Below, piece after piece: positions 1 through 8,998 of a DNA stretch of 64,000 nucleotides. The stretch is taken from contig DVKT01000063.1 in assembly GCA_018715885.1 (NCBI GenBank), positions 1 to 64,000 on the forward strand, written 5' to 3'. The notes beneath the pieces are model-generated. The model had not been told where the DNA came from and ran no database searches. It saw nothing but the letters and a program-made list of their open reading frames with translations. The translations under genes and the position numbers were made by a program. Source of the DNA: Caccoplasma intestinavium. Lineage in GTDB: Bacteria > Bacteroidota > Bacteroidia > Bacteroidales > UBA11471. The number at the start of each line of letters is the position of its first letter. Within the stretch, counting starts at the first letter, position 1.

Positions 1-1
1 A

Positions 2-64
2 ATGAAGGCTCTGGAAAAAGCTTTGCGAAGTCATGGTTATCGTATTTCATATCGATATGAATGA
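2..64 (+). CDS. 3' end of an upstream gene (fragment)
   Basis: One reading frame is open from the left edge to TGA at 62-64 and reads like a basic protein tail ending HGYRISYRYE. The gene starts outside the window, so neither family nor true length can be judged. The other two forward frames also stop within the first hundred bases, so the frame choice is tentative. Confidence 0.3.
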   Translation: MKALEKALRSHGYRISYRYE

Positions 65-93
65 ACTGATCATTTTGATGAGGCTGTTTAAAG

Positions 94-663
94 ATGAATA
101 AAAGAAAGCTGGAAATTTTTGTAGACACACATTTACAGTTGTGTGAGGCATGTGTGAGCGATGCGGGAACGATATACCGTGCCATAGATTTGCATCGGGA
201 CGATTTGCGGCGATGGTTGCCGTTTGTTGACGGTTTACATTCGGTTGCCGAAGAGAAAAATTTCCTTTCGGGTCTATGTGCCGAAGTGCCCGAGTTACGC
301 AATTATACTTTCAAAATTCTTTTCGAAGGTGTTTTTTGCGGACTTGTTGGATTTGTATTTACCGATACGGTCAATCGTAAGACCGAGATCGGGTACTGGT
401 TGTTACCGGAATTTCGCGGGCGGGGCATCATGTCTCGTTGTGTTGCGAGATTGTGTTTATGGGCGTTCGATGTCAGGACGATGAACCGCGTGCAGATAAA
501 ATGTGCCGTAGGAAATCTCTCTTCCAATGCAATACCTCGTCGATTGGGATTCCGTCTTGAAGGTGTAGAGCGTGCTGGTGAGTATGCTGGTGAAGGCCGG
601 TATTACAACTTGAATGTCTATTCCCTTTTGGCACAAGAGCGAGATAATTTGTTGGAATTGTAA
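94..663 (+). CDS. GNAT-family N-acetyltransferase (RimJ/RimL-like)
   Basis: A 189-residue protein with the layout of ribosomal-protein/peptide N-acetyltransferases of the RimJ/RimL type. The family moves an acetyl group from acetyl-CoA to an amino group. The central IGYWLLPEFRGRGIMSR stretch (about residues 98-114) is the acetyl-CoA pyrophosphate-binding motif (R/Q-x-x-G-x-G/A), and the CAVGNLSSNAIPRRLGF stretch (about 138-154) is the usual N-x-x-S-x-x-x-x-x-x-x-G-F element that follows it. No signal peptide is seen, so it should be cytosolic. Length is normal for the family. The substrate cannot be told from sequence; neighbours give no clue. ATG at 94 lies 29 bases after the previous stop. 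Confidence 0.88.
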   Translation: MNKRKLEIFVDTHLQLCEACVSDAGTIYRAIDLHRDDLRRWLPFVDGLHSVAEEKNFLSGLCAEVPELRNYTFKILFEGVFCGLVGFVFTDTVNRKTEIGYWLLPEFRGRGIMSRCVARLCLWAFDVRTMNRVQIKCAVGNLSSNAIPRRLGFRLEGVERAGEYAGEGRYYNLNVYSLLAQERDNLLEL

Positions 664-705
664 CCTTTTTTGAGGAAAAACGTCTAATAAAATAAAAAGA
701 GAGAT

Positions 706-1527
706 ATGAAAAGACTTTTTATTATCATTCTTGTGATGGGAGTATGTTTTCCCGATTCATGGGCACAAGACGAAATTACCGAGGAGAATTATTTGCGGCA
801 GGATAGTATTTTATGGGACTGCTATTATAAACGGGAAGCAGAGTTGAGCCGTTTATGGAAAGAGCTTCCCGAAGAAAAACATGATAGTTTACGGCAGGTT
901 TACCAAAAAACATTGGATGATGCTCTTCGGGAGAACGCCCGTTTAGCCATTCGGTTTGCTTCTGTGCCGAGTGGATTGCGACGACTTTATATGGTTCGAG
1001 ATGATGTTTGTAAGGATACATTGCAGCACATTCTGAATACCCTTACGCCCGAAATGCGCCATTCTTTTTACGGGAAGAATATTCAGGAGCATATTTCGTG
1101 CCATCAGATCGTCGAGGGCGATACCTTGTCGCCGTTTCCTTGTACACAAGCCGATGGTGTGCCGTTCGATTGGTCTGTGCTGTACGGTAAGCGAGTGTTG
1201 TTGCTTTGCGATGGTTTGGGTTGTATGGGAAAAACCGGACGTGCTTATCTCGACAGTCTTTATGCCGCTACTTCGAGAGAGAATTTTCTGATTGTGGTTT
1301 ATTGTTTGAGCGGCTCTTTAGATGAGTTGCAGAAAAATAGGACTCGTTATGGAGGTGATTATATTTATGTTTCCGATTTTAAACGGGATTCGAGCCCGAT
1401 GAAAATTCGATACGGTTGTCAAGCGACCCCTACCTGTTTTCTGGCCGATAGTCTGCATCGCGTGTTGGTGAAGTGTTCCGGATTGGGTGGAGTGCAAGAG
1501 TATATCAAGAGAAACGGATATTTTTAG
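706..1527 (+). CDS. Exported thioredoxin-fold protein lacking the CxxC motif
   Basis: A 273-residue protein with an N-terminal signal peptide (about residues 1-20, ending SWAQ). The first half is charged and helical and I do not recognise it. The second half looks like a thioredoxin/TlpA-type fold: VLLLCDGLGCMGKTG occupies the place of the active site, followed by a beta-alpha-beta stretch and ATPTCFLADS, which contains the cis-proline loop typical of the fold. Only one cysteine (GLGCMGK) is left where a CxxC would be expected, so a normal dithiol oxidoreductase activity is unlikely. It could be a periplasmic redoxin-like binding protein. A strong hairpin terminator follows, so the gene is probably monocistronic or ends its unit. 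Confidence 0.65.
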   Translation: MKRLFIIILVMGVCFPDSWAQDEITEENYLRQDSILWDCYYKREAELSRLWKELPEEKHDSLRQVYQKTLDDALRENARLAIRFASVPSGLRRLYMVRDDVCKDTLQHILNTLTPEMRHSFYGKNIQEHISCHQIVEGDTLSPFPCTQADGVPFDWSVLYGKRVLLLCDGLGCMGKTGRAYLDSLYAATSRENFLIVVYCLSGSLDELQKNRTRYGGDYIYVSDFKRDSSPMKIRYGCQATPTCFLADSLHRVLVKCSGLGGVQEYIKRNGYF

Positions 1528-1545
1528 TTTTGGAAGTTTTAGCAT

Positions 1546-1588
1546 AGAATCGCAAATATCTATTGCAAAGATATTTGCGATTCTTTTA
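1546..1588 (+). terminator. Rho-independent terminator after the thioredoxin-like gene
   Basis: A perfect 16-base inverted repeat (1546-1561 pairs with 1569-1584) with a 7-base loop, followed by a short T-rich run. It lies 18 bases after the stop codon at 1527. Confidence 0.8.
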
Positions 1589-1744
1589 TACTTGTGTCTT
1601 TGGGTACTTTTTCCAATATTTTTCCGATGAATGGAGTTTGAAAGATTAAATTTTCTAAAAAACCTTATTTTGTAAAGCGTACTTTGCAAAATAAGATAGA
1701 TATTTGCAAAGTCAATATGACAAAACTGGAATAAACACAAAAAA

Positions 1745-3061
1745 ATGGAATCAAACAAAAGTTTGAAATTTTATGAGGTGAGCGGATATACCATCAAGGA
1801 GGCTATCGATGAGGCAAAACGTTGTCTCAATTGTAAAAATCCTTCTTGCCGCAAAGGCTGCCCCATAGAGAATGATATTCCGTCGTTTATCCATCAATTG
1901 TCGATGGGTAATATGGGAGATGCTATGGCAGTCATCAATGAGCGTAGTAACTTGCCGGCTATTTGCGGGCGGGTGTGTCCTCATGAAAAACAGTGCGAAG
2001 GACATTGCGTGTTATATCCGAAGGGAAAAGGCATACGCATAGGTATGCTCGAACGGTTTATTGCCGATTTCGATGTGGAAATGAGTCTTATTCGGGAACG
2101 CTTGCCTCAAAAAACACGAGGAAAAGTAGCTGTCATCGGTTCGGGGCCGGCCGGATTGACGGTGGCCGGCGATCTGGCTCGTCAGGGATTTAATGTAACG
2201 ATTTTCGAAAGCCAGTCCGAGCCAGGTGGAGTGCTTATGTTCGGTATTCCCGAGTATCGCTTGCCCAAAGAGGTCGTGCGGAAAGAAATCAAGAAAATCG
2301 AGGCTCTGGGTGTTACATTTATTACCAATTGTGTCGTGGGACAGAATATCGACATAGACCGTATTTTTGCTCAGGAATATGATGCCGTGTTTATCGGCTC
2401 GGGAACGGCTTTGCCCAAGTCGCTCAACATACCCGGTAACGACTTGAAGGGAATTGTGCAGTCATCGTATTTTTTACGTATGGTGAGCCTCTATAATTTC
2501 GGAGACATCGACCGTCGGGAAGTTCCTGTACATGAAGGTGAGGTCGTGGGGGTGATAGGCTGCGGCAATGTGGGTATGGACGCCGCCCGCACAGCGTTGC
2601 GTATGGGGGCGAAAGTGGTATATGTGATTTATCATAAGACCGAAAATGAGATGTCGGCCTTACGGTCGGAATATGAAGATGCCGTTGCAGAAGGCGTGAA
2701 GTTTTTATGGCGTACGGCCACTCAAGAATTTATTTGTGACAATAACTCGGGGTGGATTACCGGGTTGAAAGTCGATACTCCCGAAGGGGAAAAAGTGTTG
2801 TCGTTCAATCGTATTCTTTTGGCCATCGGTTCGCGTCCTGCCAATCGTATTGTATCGACAACAACAGGTATCGATGTCGATAGTTCGGGATATGTAATCA
2901 CCAAGGATCGTCCCTATGGTATGACTACTCGCAAAGGCGTGTTTGCCGGAGGGGATGTGGTACATACTCCTCAGACCGTCGTGTTAGCGATGAAAGAAGC
3001 CAAGAAAGTGGCGGTAGGTATCGCCCAGTATGTAGATGCGAAAAAATTGCTCGGAGAGTAA
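1745..3061 (+). CDS. gltD: NADPH-dependent glutamate synthase small-subunit-type oxidoreductase
   Basis: A 438-residue flavoprotein of the glutamate synthase beta-subunit/dihydropyrimidine dehydrogenase family, which passes electrons from NAD(P)H through FAD and iron-sulfur clusters to a partner. Cysteines at about 27, 30, 35 and 39 (CLNCKNPSC...GC) and at about 74, 78, 84 and 88 form the N-terminal cluster-binding region. Two Rossmann motifs follow: GSGPAGL near 131 (FAD) and GCGNVG near 272 (NADPH). The C-terminal GVFAGGDVV motif is the second FAD contact. At 438 residues it is a little shorter than classical GltD. No large glutamate synthase subunit is beside it, so it could instead serve as a stand-alone or SudA-like oxidoreductase; the reaction is inferred from family only. 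Confidence 0.9.
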   Translation: MESNKSLKFYEVSGYTIKEAIDEAKRCLNCKNPSCRKGCPIENDIPSFIHQLSMGNMGDAMAVINERSNLPAICGRVCPHEKQCEGHCVLYPKGKGIRIGMLERFIADFDVEMSLIRERLPQKTRGKVAVIGSGPAGLTVAGDLARQGFNVTIFESQSEPGGVLMFGIPEYRLPKEVVRKEIKKIEALGVTFITNCVVGQNIDIDRIFAQEYDAVFIGSGTALPKSLNIPGNDLKGIVQSSYFLRMVSLYNFGDIDRREVPVHEGEVVGVIGCGNVGMDAARTALRMGAKVVYVIYHKTENEMSALRSEYEDAVAEGVKFLWRTATQEFICDNNSGWITGLKVDTPEGEKVLSFNRILLAIGSRPANRIVSTTTGIDVDSSGYVITKDRPYGMTTRKGVFAGGDVVHTPQTVVLAMKEAKKVAVGIAQYVDAKKLLGE

Positions 3062-3096
3062 TTTCCTTCATTAATAAGTTCCGTGAACCGGAATTT

Positions 3097-3127
3097 TCCC
3101 GGACAGAATTTTCTGCCCGGGATTTTT
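3097..3127 (+). terminator. Terminator after the gltD-like gene
   Basis: Hairpin of 12 pairs with one A-C mismatch (3097-3108 with 3111-3122) followed by five T. It sits 35 bases after the stop codon at 3061. Confidence 0.7.
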
Positions 3128-3180
3128 GTTGTAACGACATGACCATGTAAACTGTCGATTTCTTTTTTTACTAAAATGCA

Positions 3181-3540
3181 TGTCATTCTGAACGGAACGT
3201 TAGTGGAGTGAAGAATCTTTTACCCAAACGTATGTCATTCTGAAAGGCTTTGCCTTGAAGAATCTCCCGCAAATCCTATTACCATTCTGAACACAGTATA
3301 AGTGGAGTGAAGAATATCCGGCCAGATGTGTGTTTTGTGTAAGATCTCTCACATACGCTCGGAATGGCACGACTGTCATTCTGACGACCGCAGGGAGAAA
3401 GAATTTCCTGCAAACTCCATTGTCATTCTGAATGCAACGTAAACGGAATGAAGAATCTCATGCTAAGAAAGTACGAGCGAAGTGAAGAATCCTAACCTAC
3501 CGGGAATAAGAGATTCCTCGCTGACCGCTTCGGAATGACA
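3181..3540 (+). repeat. Intergenic repeat cluster (TGTCATTCTGA ... GAAGAATCT units)
   Basis: About 360 bases built from recurring units that begin TGTCATTCTGA and end GAAGAATCT about 25-35 bases later, in both orientations; examples start at 3181, 3232, 3374 and 3421, and a reverse-oriented unit ends with CGGAATGACA at 3540. The same unit recurs at about 25.9, 30.9 and 36.8 kb. The stretch from 3128 to 3731 holds no gene that I can support. What the units do is unknown. Confidence 0.85.
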
Positions 3541-3731
3541 TTTGGTTACCATGCCAGAGACAATGAAAATCTTGGTAATTTATTCGCTTTTACAGGTGGA
3601 GATATGGACGTTTTTTTGTAATATTGCAAATGAAATATAAAGGCGTTTCGGTAAAAATTTCCGGTAAGGAGTTTGCTCTTTGCACGGAGTATTTTTACGT
3701 AATGGCTTTGTCGAAATAAATATCATAGTCG

Positions 3732-5081
3732 ATGAGAATATTATTGCTGTCGGGCGGGTCGGGGAAACGGTTGTGGCCGTTGTCCAACGATGCCCGTTCG
3801 AAACAGTTTCTTAAATTGTTGAAAGCACCCGATGGGAAGCGGGAATCTATGGTGCAGCGCATTGTTCGTCAGATAAAGGAATCGGGTCTTGACGCATCGA
3901 TTACCATAGCGACCAGTGTATCGCAAAAAGATGCGATAACCAGTCAGTTGGGGAGTCATGTCGATGTTGTAACCGAGCCTGAGCGTCGGGATACGTTTCC
4001 GGCCATAGCTCTGTCTACCGTATATTTACTTAAAGAGCAGCATTGCGATCGCAACGAAGTTGTTGTCGTGATGCCTATCGATCCTTATACCGAAGAGAGC
4101 TACTTCCATACTGTCGGGCAAATGGCTCAAATCGCAGCGCAAGGTAGAGCCGATTTGGTATTGATGGGGATATCCCCGACTCAGCCTTCGTCGAAATTCG
4201 GTTATATCATACCCGATCTCGAAAAAGAAAGAGACGGAATATTTCCTGTCATGCGTTTTGTCGAGAAACCCGATAGCCGTACCGCTGAACGCCTGATTCT
4301 CGATGGAGCAATGTGGAATGGCGGTGCTTTTGCCTTTAAGCTCGGATATTTGGCCGATATTGTCGATCGCTATATTCATACGGAGACTTTTGCCGAGTTA
4401 CGATCTCGTTATGTCGAGTTACCCCAAATTAGTTTCGACTATGAGGTCGTGGAAAAAGCAACATCTGTGGTGGTTCTTCCTTATGGTGGAAAATGGAAAG
4501 ATTTGGGTACATGGAACAGTCTGACCGAAGAAATGTCCGACCGTACTACCGGCAATGCAGTCATCGGAGAAGCTGCCGAGGAGACTCATGTCGTCAATGA
4601 ACTCGATATTCCCATTGTTTGCTTGGGTACTAAAAATATTGTTGTAGCAGCCAGCCCCGATGGTATTTTGGTGAGCGACAAGCGTGCATGCGCCCAGTTG
4701 AAATCGTATGCCGATCGTTTTGCTCCAAGACCTATGTACGAGGAGCGTCGGTGGGGTACTTATAAGGTTATGGGATATAACGTATTACCTGACGGATATA
4801 GGGCGCTGACCAAACTTCTATGTATCAAGGCTGGTTGCAATATCAGTTATCAGTATCACAATCTCCGTGAAGAGGTGTGGACATTTATAGACGGACGTGG
4901 ACGTTTGGCTCTCGATGGTAAAATCGTAGAGGTAGGACGAGGCGATGTCGTGCATATAAAATCGGGACAGAAACATGCTGTGCGCGCGGTTACCGATTTG
5001 CAGATCATCGAAGTGCAGATGGGTAGTGAGCTTGTTGAAGAGGATATTGTCCGTCTATCGTGGAACTGGGAGAATGATTGA
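3732..5081 (+). CDS. manC: Mannose-1-phosphate guanylyltransferase with C-terminal cupin
   Basis: A 449-residue cytosolic enzyme expected to make GDP-mannose from mannose-1-phosphate and GTP, the precursor for mannose, fucose and capsule glycans. The N-terminal SGGSGKRLWPLS (about 7-18) is the nucleotidyltransferase signature, followed by KQFLKLL, FVEKPD and WNGGAFAFK. The C-terminal third is a cupin of the type II mannose-6-phosphate isomerase kind (RRWGTYKVM, QYHNLREEVW, SGQKHAVRA), so it may be bifunctional. Length is close to the usual bifunctional form (about 450-480). The lysine in GGSGKRLWPL replaces the common threonine. Upstream lies a 670-base repeat region; TAATATTG at 3619 is a weak -7 candidate. 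No other nucleotide-sugar gene is adjacent. Confidence 0.93.
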   Translation: MRILLLSGGSGKRLWPLSNDARSKQFLKLLKAPDGKRESMVQRIVRQIKESGLDASITIATSVSQKDAITSQLGSHVDVVTEPERRDTFPAIALSTVYLLKEQHCDRNEVVVVMPIDPYTEESYFHTVGQMAQIAAQGRADLVLMGISPTQPSSKFGYIIPDLEKERDGIFPVMRFVEKPDSRTAERLILDGAMWNGGAFAFKLGYLADIVDRYIHTETFAELRSRYVELPQISFDYEVVEKATSVVVLPYGGKWKDLGTWNSLTEEMSDRTTGNAVIGEAAEETHVVNELDIPIVCLGTKNIVVAASPDGILVSDKRACAQLKSYADRFAPRPMYEERRWGTYKVMGYNVLPDGYRALTKLLCIKAGCNISYQYHNLREEVWTFIDGRGRLALDGKIVEVGRGDVVHIKSGQKHAVRAVTDLQIIEVQMGSELVEEDIVRLSWNWEND

Positions 5082-5112
5082 GAAGCTATTGTAACGAATA
5101 AAAAACTTTGTT

Positions 5113-5907
5113 ATGAAAAAAATCTTTGTTATTTTGTTATTGGTATATGGGTGTGTAGGTGGATCTGCGCAGATTACCTATAAAATGCAATTGCGGGATT
5201 TCAATCGTGCTGCACTCGATTCCTATCCGCAGAGAGTTATATCTTTCCAACAAACTGATAGTATCTGCCATGTTACGATACAGAGTTCGTCAGTGATGGC
5301 CGATACTTCTCTTCTCAAAGTAGTGAAGTCGGCTGTTGTTGATCCGGGATTATCTTATCCTTCTGACGTGTTGCCGTTTTTGGAGCCGACATCTCTTATC
5401 AATTACCGTCTGCCTGAGCTACAAACGATATCCGATACGTTGCTCGGAAATGAAAAAAATGTATGGTCGATTATATGGAAAGGTTTGAAATTTGCATCGA
5501 CTTATATCGAGGTTTTCGATGATTCCTTAGCTATGGAAATAGATAAGGGCAATAGTTTCACTGCAGATATAGCGACCATACTCCGGCGTAGGAAAGGAAC
5601 TTGCAGCGAGTATACCAATTTGTTCATTGCGTTGATGCGTTCGAAGTCTGTTCCTTGTCGCTTTATTACCGGATATGTTTATTATCCGCCGCAGATAACC
5701 GGAGGTACTCATGCTTGGGCCGAGTGTTATGTGAATGGTGTAGGCTGGATTCCGGTCGATCCGCAAGCCGGCCAGTTGGGCTTCCCGGTAGAAATAAAAC
5801 TTTTCGCAGGAAAGGATTATCCCGATTGCGGAATAAAGGATCTGAGCGATATAGTGCCACTCTCTATCGAGATAGAAAATGATACCTATTCGAGATACAA
5901 AAAATAA
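5113..5907 (+). CDS. Exported transglutaminase-like cysteine protease
   Basis: A 264-residue protein with a signal peptide (about 1-20, ending GGSAQ). The C-terminal half is a transglutaminase-like domain with the three catalytic positions visible: Cys in RKGTCSEYTNL, His in GGTHAWAECYV and Asp in GWIPVDPQ. Such domains in bacteria are mainly peptidases or amidases acting on exported proteins or cell wall. The N-terminal half is beta-rich and unassigned, as is common in this family. It starts 31 bases after manC ends, so the two may be cotranscribed, and it is followed after 13 bases by the AlaX-like gene. The substrate is unknown. Confidence 0.85.
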   Translation: MKKIFVILLLVYGCVGGSAQITYKMQLRDFNRAALDSYPQRVISFQQTDSICHVTIQSSSVMADTSLLKVVKSAVVDPGLSYPSDVLPFLEPTSLINYRLPELQTISDTLLGNEKNVWSIIWKGLKFASTYIEVFDDSLAMEIDKGNSFTADIATILRRRKGTCSEYTNLFIALMRSKSVPCRFITGYVYYPPQITGGTHAWAECYVNGVGWIPVDPQAGQLGFPVEIKLFAGKDYPDCGIKDLSDIVPLSIEIENDTYSRYKK

Positions 5908-5920
5908 TTCCGACATCAAT

Positions 5921-6388
5921 ATGGAACAACCTCAACTCAACGGACATAACAAACAAGAGTATCCTCCCATGCACACGGCCGAACATATTTTGAACCGAAC
6001 AATGGTGGAAATGTTCGGCTGTCCGCGTTCCCGCAATGCCCATATCGAGCGGAAGAAAAGCAAGTGCGACTATGAGTTGCCGACGGAGCCTACCGCCGAG
6101 CAGTTGGCCGCCGTCGAGGCAAAGGTAAATGAAGTGATTGCCTCTCATCTGCCTGTTATTGAAGAGTTTGTTTTCCGTACTGAGGTTTCCGATGATGTAG
6201 ACCTCTCGAAACTTCCCGAAGATGTCGGTGCAACTTTGCGCTTGGTGCGTGTGGGTGATTACGATGTTTGCGCCTGTATCGGAGCACATGTGCAGAATAC
6301 GTCGGAGATAGGCATTTTCAAGATTATCAGCCACGATTACGAACCGGGACGTTTGCGTTTGCGGTTCAAGTTGTTGCCGAAAGAGTAG
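5921..6388 (+). CDS. AlaX-like aminoacyl-tRNA editing domain protein
   Basis: A 155-residue protein resembling the second additional domain of alanyl/threonyl-tRNA synthetases, the module that hydrolyses mischarged tRNA. The zinc-ligand pattern is partly visible: HTAEH (His 18 and 22) near the start and CACIGAHV near residue 117 (Cys and His). There is no synthetase core, so it would act in trans, like AlaX. I chose the ATG at 5921 rather than an in-frame ATG at 5879, because the earlier one lies inside the preceding coding region and adds residues unlike the family. Which tRNA is edited cannot be told from sequence. Confidence 0.75.
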   Translation: MEQPQLNGHNKQEYPPMHTAEHILNRTMVEMFGCPRSRNAHIERKKSKCDYELPTEPTAEQLAAVEAKVNEVIASHLPVIEEFVFRTEVSDDVDLSKLPEDVGATLRLVRVGDYDVCACIGAHVQNTSEIGIFKIISHDYEPGRLRLRFKLLPKE

Positions 6389-6480
6389 CCGGTAACAGTG
6401 TGCTAAAATCTGGTAATGTTTTCTTTGTAAGAGAATAGAGATAATTTGAATGATAATGATAGAAATGGGAAGATGGCTCG

Positions 6481-7035
6481 TCATTTTATGATGATATTGA
6501 GATGATCGACCAGTCCCCTTAAATTATCTTCGGAAAAAACGGTTTTTTTGAGTTTGCATGCAGCCGGATTTATGGAGAAGTTAAAAGCGGTCGAAAAATC
6601 GACTTTCTCCAAATTTGTACCGGCAAATGAGGCTCTCTCTAAATTGCAATGTTCGAAAATCGAATTTTTTATGTCAGCATTGTCTAAATAGGTTTCGTAC
6701 ATTTTGCAGTTTCGGAAGATGGTTTTCTGTAATTTGACGGCAACAAAGTTGCCATAGTCGAGGTGAGAATTTTCAAAAATGAGATCGCCTGAAAATCGAT
6801 TTATTTCGGAGAAGTCGACACCGGTCATTTTACAATCGATAAAAGAGATGTTTCTGAGAGCATTCTTGAACTTGGACATTGAAAGATTACAGGTCGAAAA
6901 TGTGCATCGGTCGAAATCGGTTTGCCGGAAAATGACATTTGAAAAGTCGCAAGAAATGAACGTACAGTTGTAGTATTCGTCTTCAAAAACGGTGTCGGTA
7001 AAAGATATTTTTTCAAAAGTCCTGTTTTCGATCAT
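6481..7035 (-). CDS. Pentapeptide-repeat protein
   Basis: A 184-residue protein made mostly of five-residue repeats with F or L at the centre (for example CTFIS CDFSN VIFRQ, CNLER ASFAG TNLEK). This pattern folds as a right-handed square beta-helix. Some members mimic DNA and protect gyrase (the Qnr group), but most have no known role, and nothing here points to one. No signal peptide or membrane segment is seen, so it should be cytosolic. It has its own well-formed promoter on the minus strand and lies downstream of the typA terminator, so it is likely an independent unit. Confidence 0.88.
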   Translation of the reverse strand: MIENRTFEKISFTDTVFEDEYYNCTFISCDFSNVIFRQTDFDRCTFSTCNLSMSKFKNALRNISFIDCKMTGVDFSEINRFSGDLIFENSHLDYGNFVAVKLQKTIFRNCKMYETYLDNADIKNSIFEHCNLERASFAGTNLEKVDFSTAFNFSINPAACKLKKTVFSEDNLRGLVDHLNIIIK

Positions 7036-7072
7036 GGTATGAAAATTTATAAAAATACCTTTGGGTTGTCAT

Positions 7073-7103
7073 CAAAGGTAGAAAATTTTCTCCGTATGGC
7101 AAA
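7073..7103 (-). promoter_or_regulatory. Bacteroidetes-type promoter for the pentapeptide gene
   Basis: Read on the minus strand: TTTG (7103-7100), a 19-base spacer, then TACCTTTG (7080-7073), matching the TTTG/TAnnTTTG consensus of the Bacteroidetes primary sigma factor. It ends 37 bases upstream of the start codon. Confidence 0.75.
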
Positions 7104-7111
7104 CGAAGCGT

Positions 7112-7154
7112 AAAAGAAGAGCCGCATAATAAACTTTTATGCGGCTCTTCTTTT
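7112..7154 (-). terminator. Terminator after typA
   Basis: A perfect 18-base inverted repeat (7112-7129 with 7137-7154) with a 7-base loop, 22 bases beyond the typA stop codon. Both arms end in A/T runs, so it could act in both directions. Confidence 0.88.
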
Positions 7155-7175
7155 TGAGGTATAAGTCCTCTTGTA

Positions 7176-8978
7176 TTAACGATTGGCGCGTTTGCGTTCG
7201 ATTTCGTCGAGAATGATTTTACGAATGCGCAGATGATGGGGGGTTACTTCGAGATATTCGTCTTCTTTGATATATTCGAGCGACTCTTCGAGACTCATCA
7301 CGATGGGGGGTATGATACGGGCTTTCTCATCGGCTCCCGATGCACGCATATTGGTAAGTTTTTTCGATTTGGTAACATTTACCACGATGTCGCCTTCTTT
7401 GGCGTTCTCTCCGACAACTTGGCCGGCGTATACTTCTTCTTGCGGGAAAATAAAGAATCGACCTCGGTCTTGCAGTTTGTCGAGCGCATAAGCGTAAGCC
7501 GTACCCGCTTCCATGGCGATGAGTGAACCGTTGGTGCGGCGTTCGATGTCGCCTTTCCACGGTTGGTATTCGAGGAAGCGGTGTGCCATGATCGCTTCGC
7601 CGGCCGATGCGGTAAGTACGTTATTGCGCAGGCCGATGATACCTCGCGAGGGAATCGAGAATTCGAGATGTATGCGGTCTCCTTGTGTATCCATCGATAG
7701 CAGGTCGCCTTTGCGCCGGGTTACCATATCGATCATTTTGCTCGAATATTCTTCGGGGACATTGATGGTGAGTTGTTCTACCGGTTCGCACTTTACCCCG
7801 TCTATTTCTTTGACGATGACCTGCGGTTGCCCAACTTGCAACTCATAACCTTCGCGGCGCATCGTTTCGATGAGGATAGAGAGATGCAGTACACCTCGGC
7901 CATATACGGTCCAAACCCCGTCTTCGGGAGCCTTTACGACGCGTAGAGCGAGGTTGCGTTCCAGCTCTTTTTCGAGACGTTCGGCAATATGGCGTGATGT
8001 AACGAATTTTCCGTCCCGGCCGAAGAAAGGCGAATCGTTGTTGGTAAAAGTCATCGACATGGTAGGTTCGTCGATAGCGATGCGGGGGAGTGCTTCCGGC
8101 GTATTGATGTCGGCAATCGTGTCGCCGATTTCAAATCCGTCGATACCTACGAGAGCACAAATTTCGCCCGAGGCTGCGCTTTCTACTTTTGTACGTCCCA
8201 TACCTTCGAAAATATGGAGCTCTTTGATACGTTGTTTCACCGTCGAACCGTCGCGTTTGCAAAGAACGATATCTTGTCCTTCGTGCAATTCGCCCCGATG
8301 TATGCGACCTATGGCGATACGTCCTACGTACGAAGAGAAGTCGAGTGAGGTGATGAGCATTTGCGAAGGCCCGTCGATATATTCGGGTGCGGGAATATGC
8401 TCGATGATCGTATCGAGCAGCACCGAGATGTTGTCGGTAGGTTTGCGCCAGTCGGTCGACATCCAATTTTGTTTGGCCGAGCCGAAGATTGTGGGGAAAT
8501 CAAGTTGTTCTTCCGTCGCGTTGAGGTTGAACATCAGCTCGAATACCATCTCTTGTACTTCATCGGGCCGACAATTTTGTTTGTCGACCTTATTGACGAC
8601 CACGATAGGTTTCAATCCCATCTGGATCGCTTTTTGCAGAACGAAACGGGTTTGGGGCATAGGGCCTTCAAATGCGTCGACCAGTAGCAGGCAGCCGTCG
8701 GCCATATTCAATACACGTTCTACTTCTCCTCCGAAGTCGGCGTGGCCCGGGGTATCGATAATATTTATTTTATAGTCTTTGTAACGTATCGAAACATTTT
8801 TGGATAGAATCGTTATACCACGTTCCCGTTCCAAATCATTGTTGTCGAGAATAAGTTCACCCGTGTTTTGGTTGTCGCGAAAAAGGCGACCCGCCATCAG
8901 CATTTTGTCGACTATCGTTGTTTTGCCGTGGTCGACGTGTGCGATGATGGCGATATTCCGAATGTTTTGTCTTTGCAT
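7176..8978 (-). CDS. typA: Ribosome-associated GTPase TypA/BipA
   Basis: A 600-residue translational GTPase, full length for TypA/BipA. It binds the ribosome and aids 50S assembly and stress adaptation. The G1 loop AHVDHGKTT (about 13-21), the G2 region RERGITI, the G3 motif DTPGHADFG and the G4 motif NKVDKQ are all intact. The EF-G-like beta barrel and the C-terminal TypA-specific part (VPEEYSSKMIDMV, PSRGIIGLRN) follow. It is monocistronic, divergent from rpsO, with a -7 box on the minus strand and a strong terminator behind it. Confidence 0.98.
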   Translation of the reverse strand: MQRQNIRNIAIIAHVDHGKTTIVDKMLMAGRLFRDNQNTGELILDNNDLERERGITILSKNVSIRYKDYKINIIDTPGHADFGGEVERVLNMADGCLLLVDAFEGPMPQTRFVLQKAIQMGLKPIVVVNKVDKQNCRPDEVQEMVFELMFNLNATEEQLDFPTIFGSAKQNWMSTDWRKPTDNISVLLDTIIEHIPAPEYIDGPSQMLITSLDFSSYVGRIAIGRIHRGELHEGQDIVLCKRDGSTVKQRIKELHIFEGMGRTKVESAASGEICALVGIDGFEIGDTIADINTPEALPRIAIDEPTMSMTFTNNDSPFFGRDGKFVTSRHIAERLEKELERNLALRVVKAPEDGVWTVYGRGVLHLSILIETMRREGYELQVGQPQVIVKEIDGVKCEPVEQLTINVPEEYSSKMIDMVTRRKGDLLSMDTQGDRIHLEFSIPSRGIIGLRNNVLTASAGEAIMAHRFLEYQPWKGDIERRTNGSLIAMEAGTAYAYALDKLQDRGRFFIFPQEEVYAGQVVGENAKEGDIVVNVTKSKKLTNMRASGADEKARIIPPIVMSLEESLEYIKEDEYLEVTPHHLRIRKIILDEIERKRANR

Positions 8979-8998
8979 ACCTTAAAAAATTTTCCGTC

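Noticed and set aside
3181..3540. CRISPR array suggested by regularly recurring short repeats
   Set aside because: Units vary in sequence, spacing and orientation, the spacers are themselves repeated elsewhere, and no cas genes are present.
7870..8775. Long plus-strand open frame of 301 codons inside typA
   Set aside because: It is antisense to a full-length, highly conserved typA and is rich in Ser and Arg, as expected of a shadow frame.
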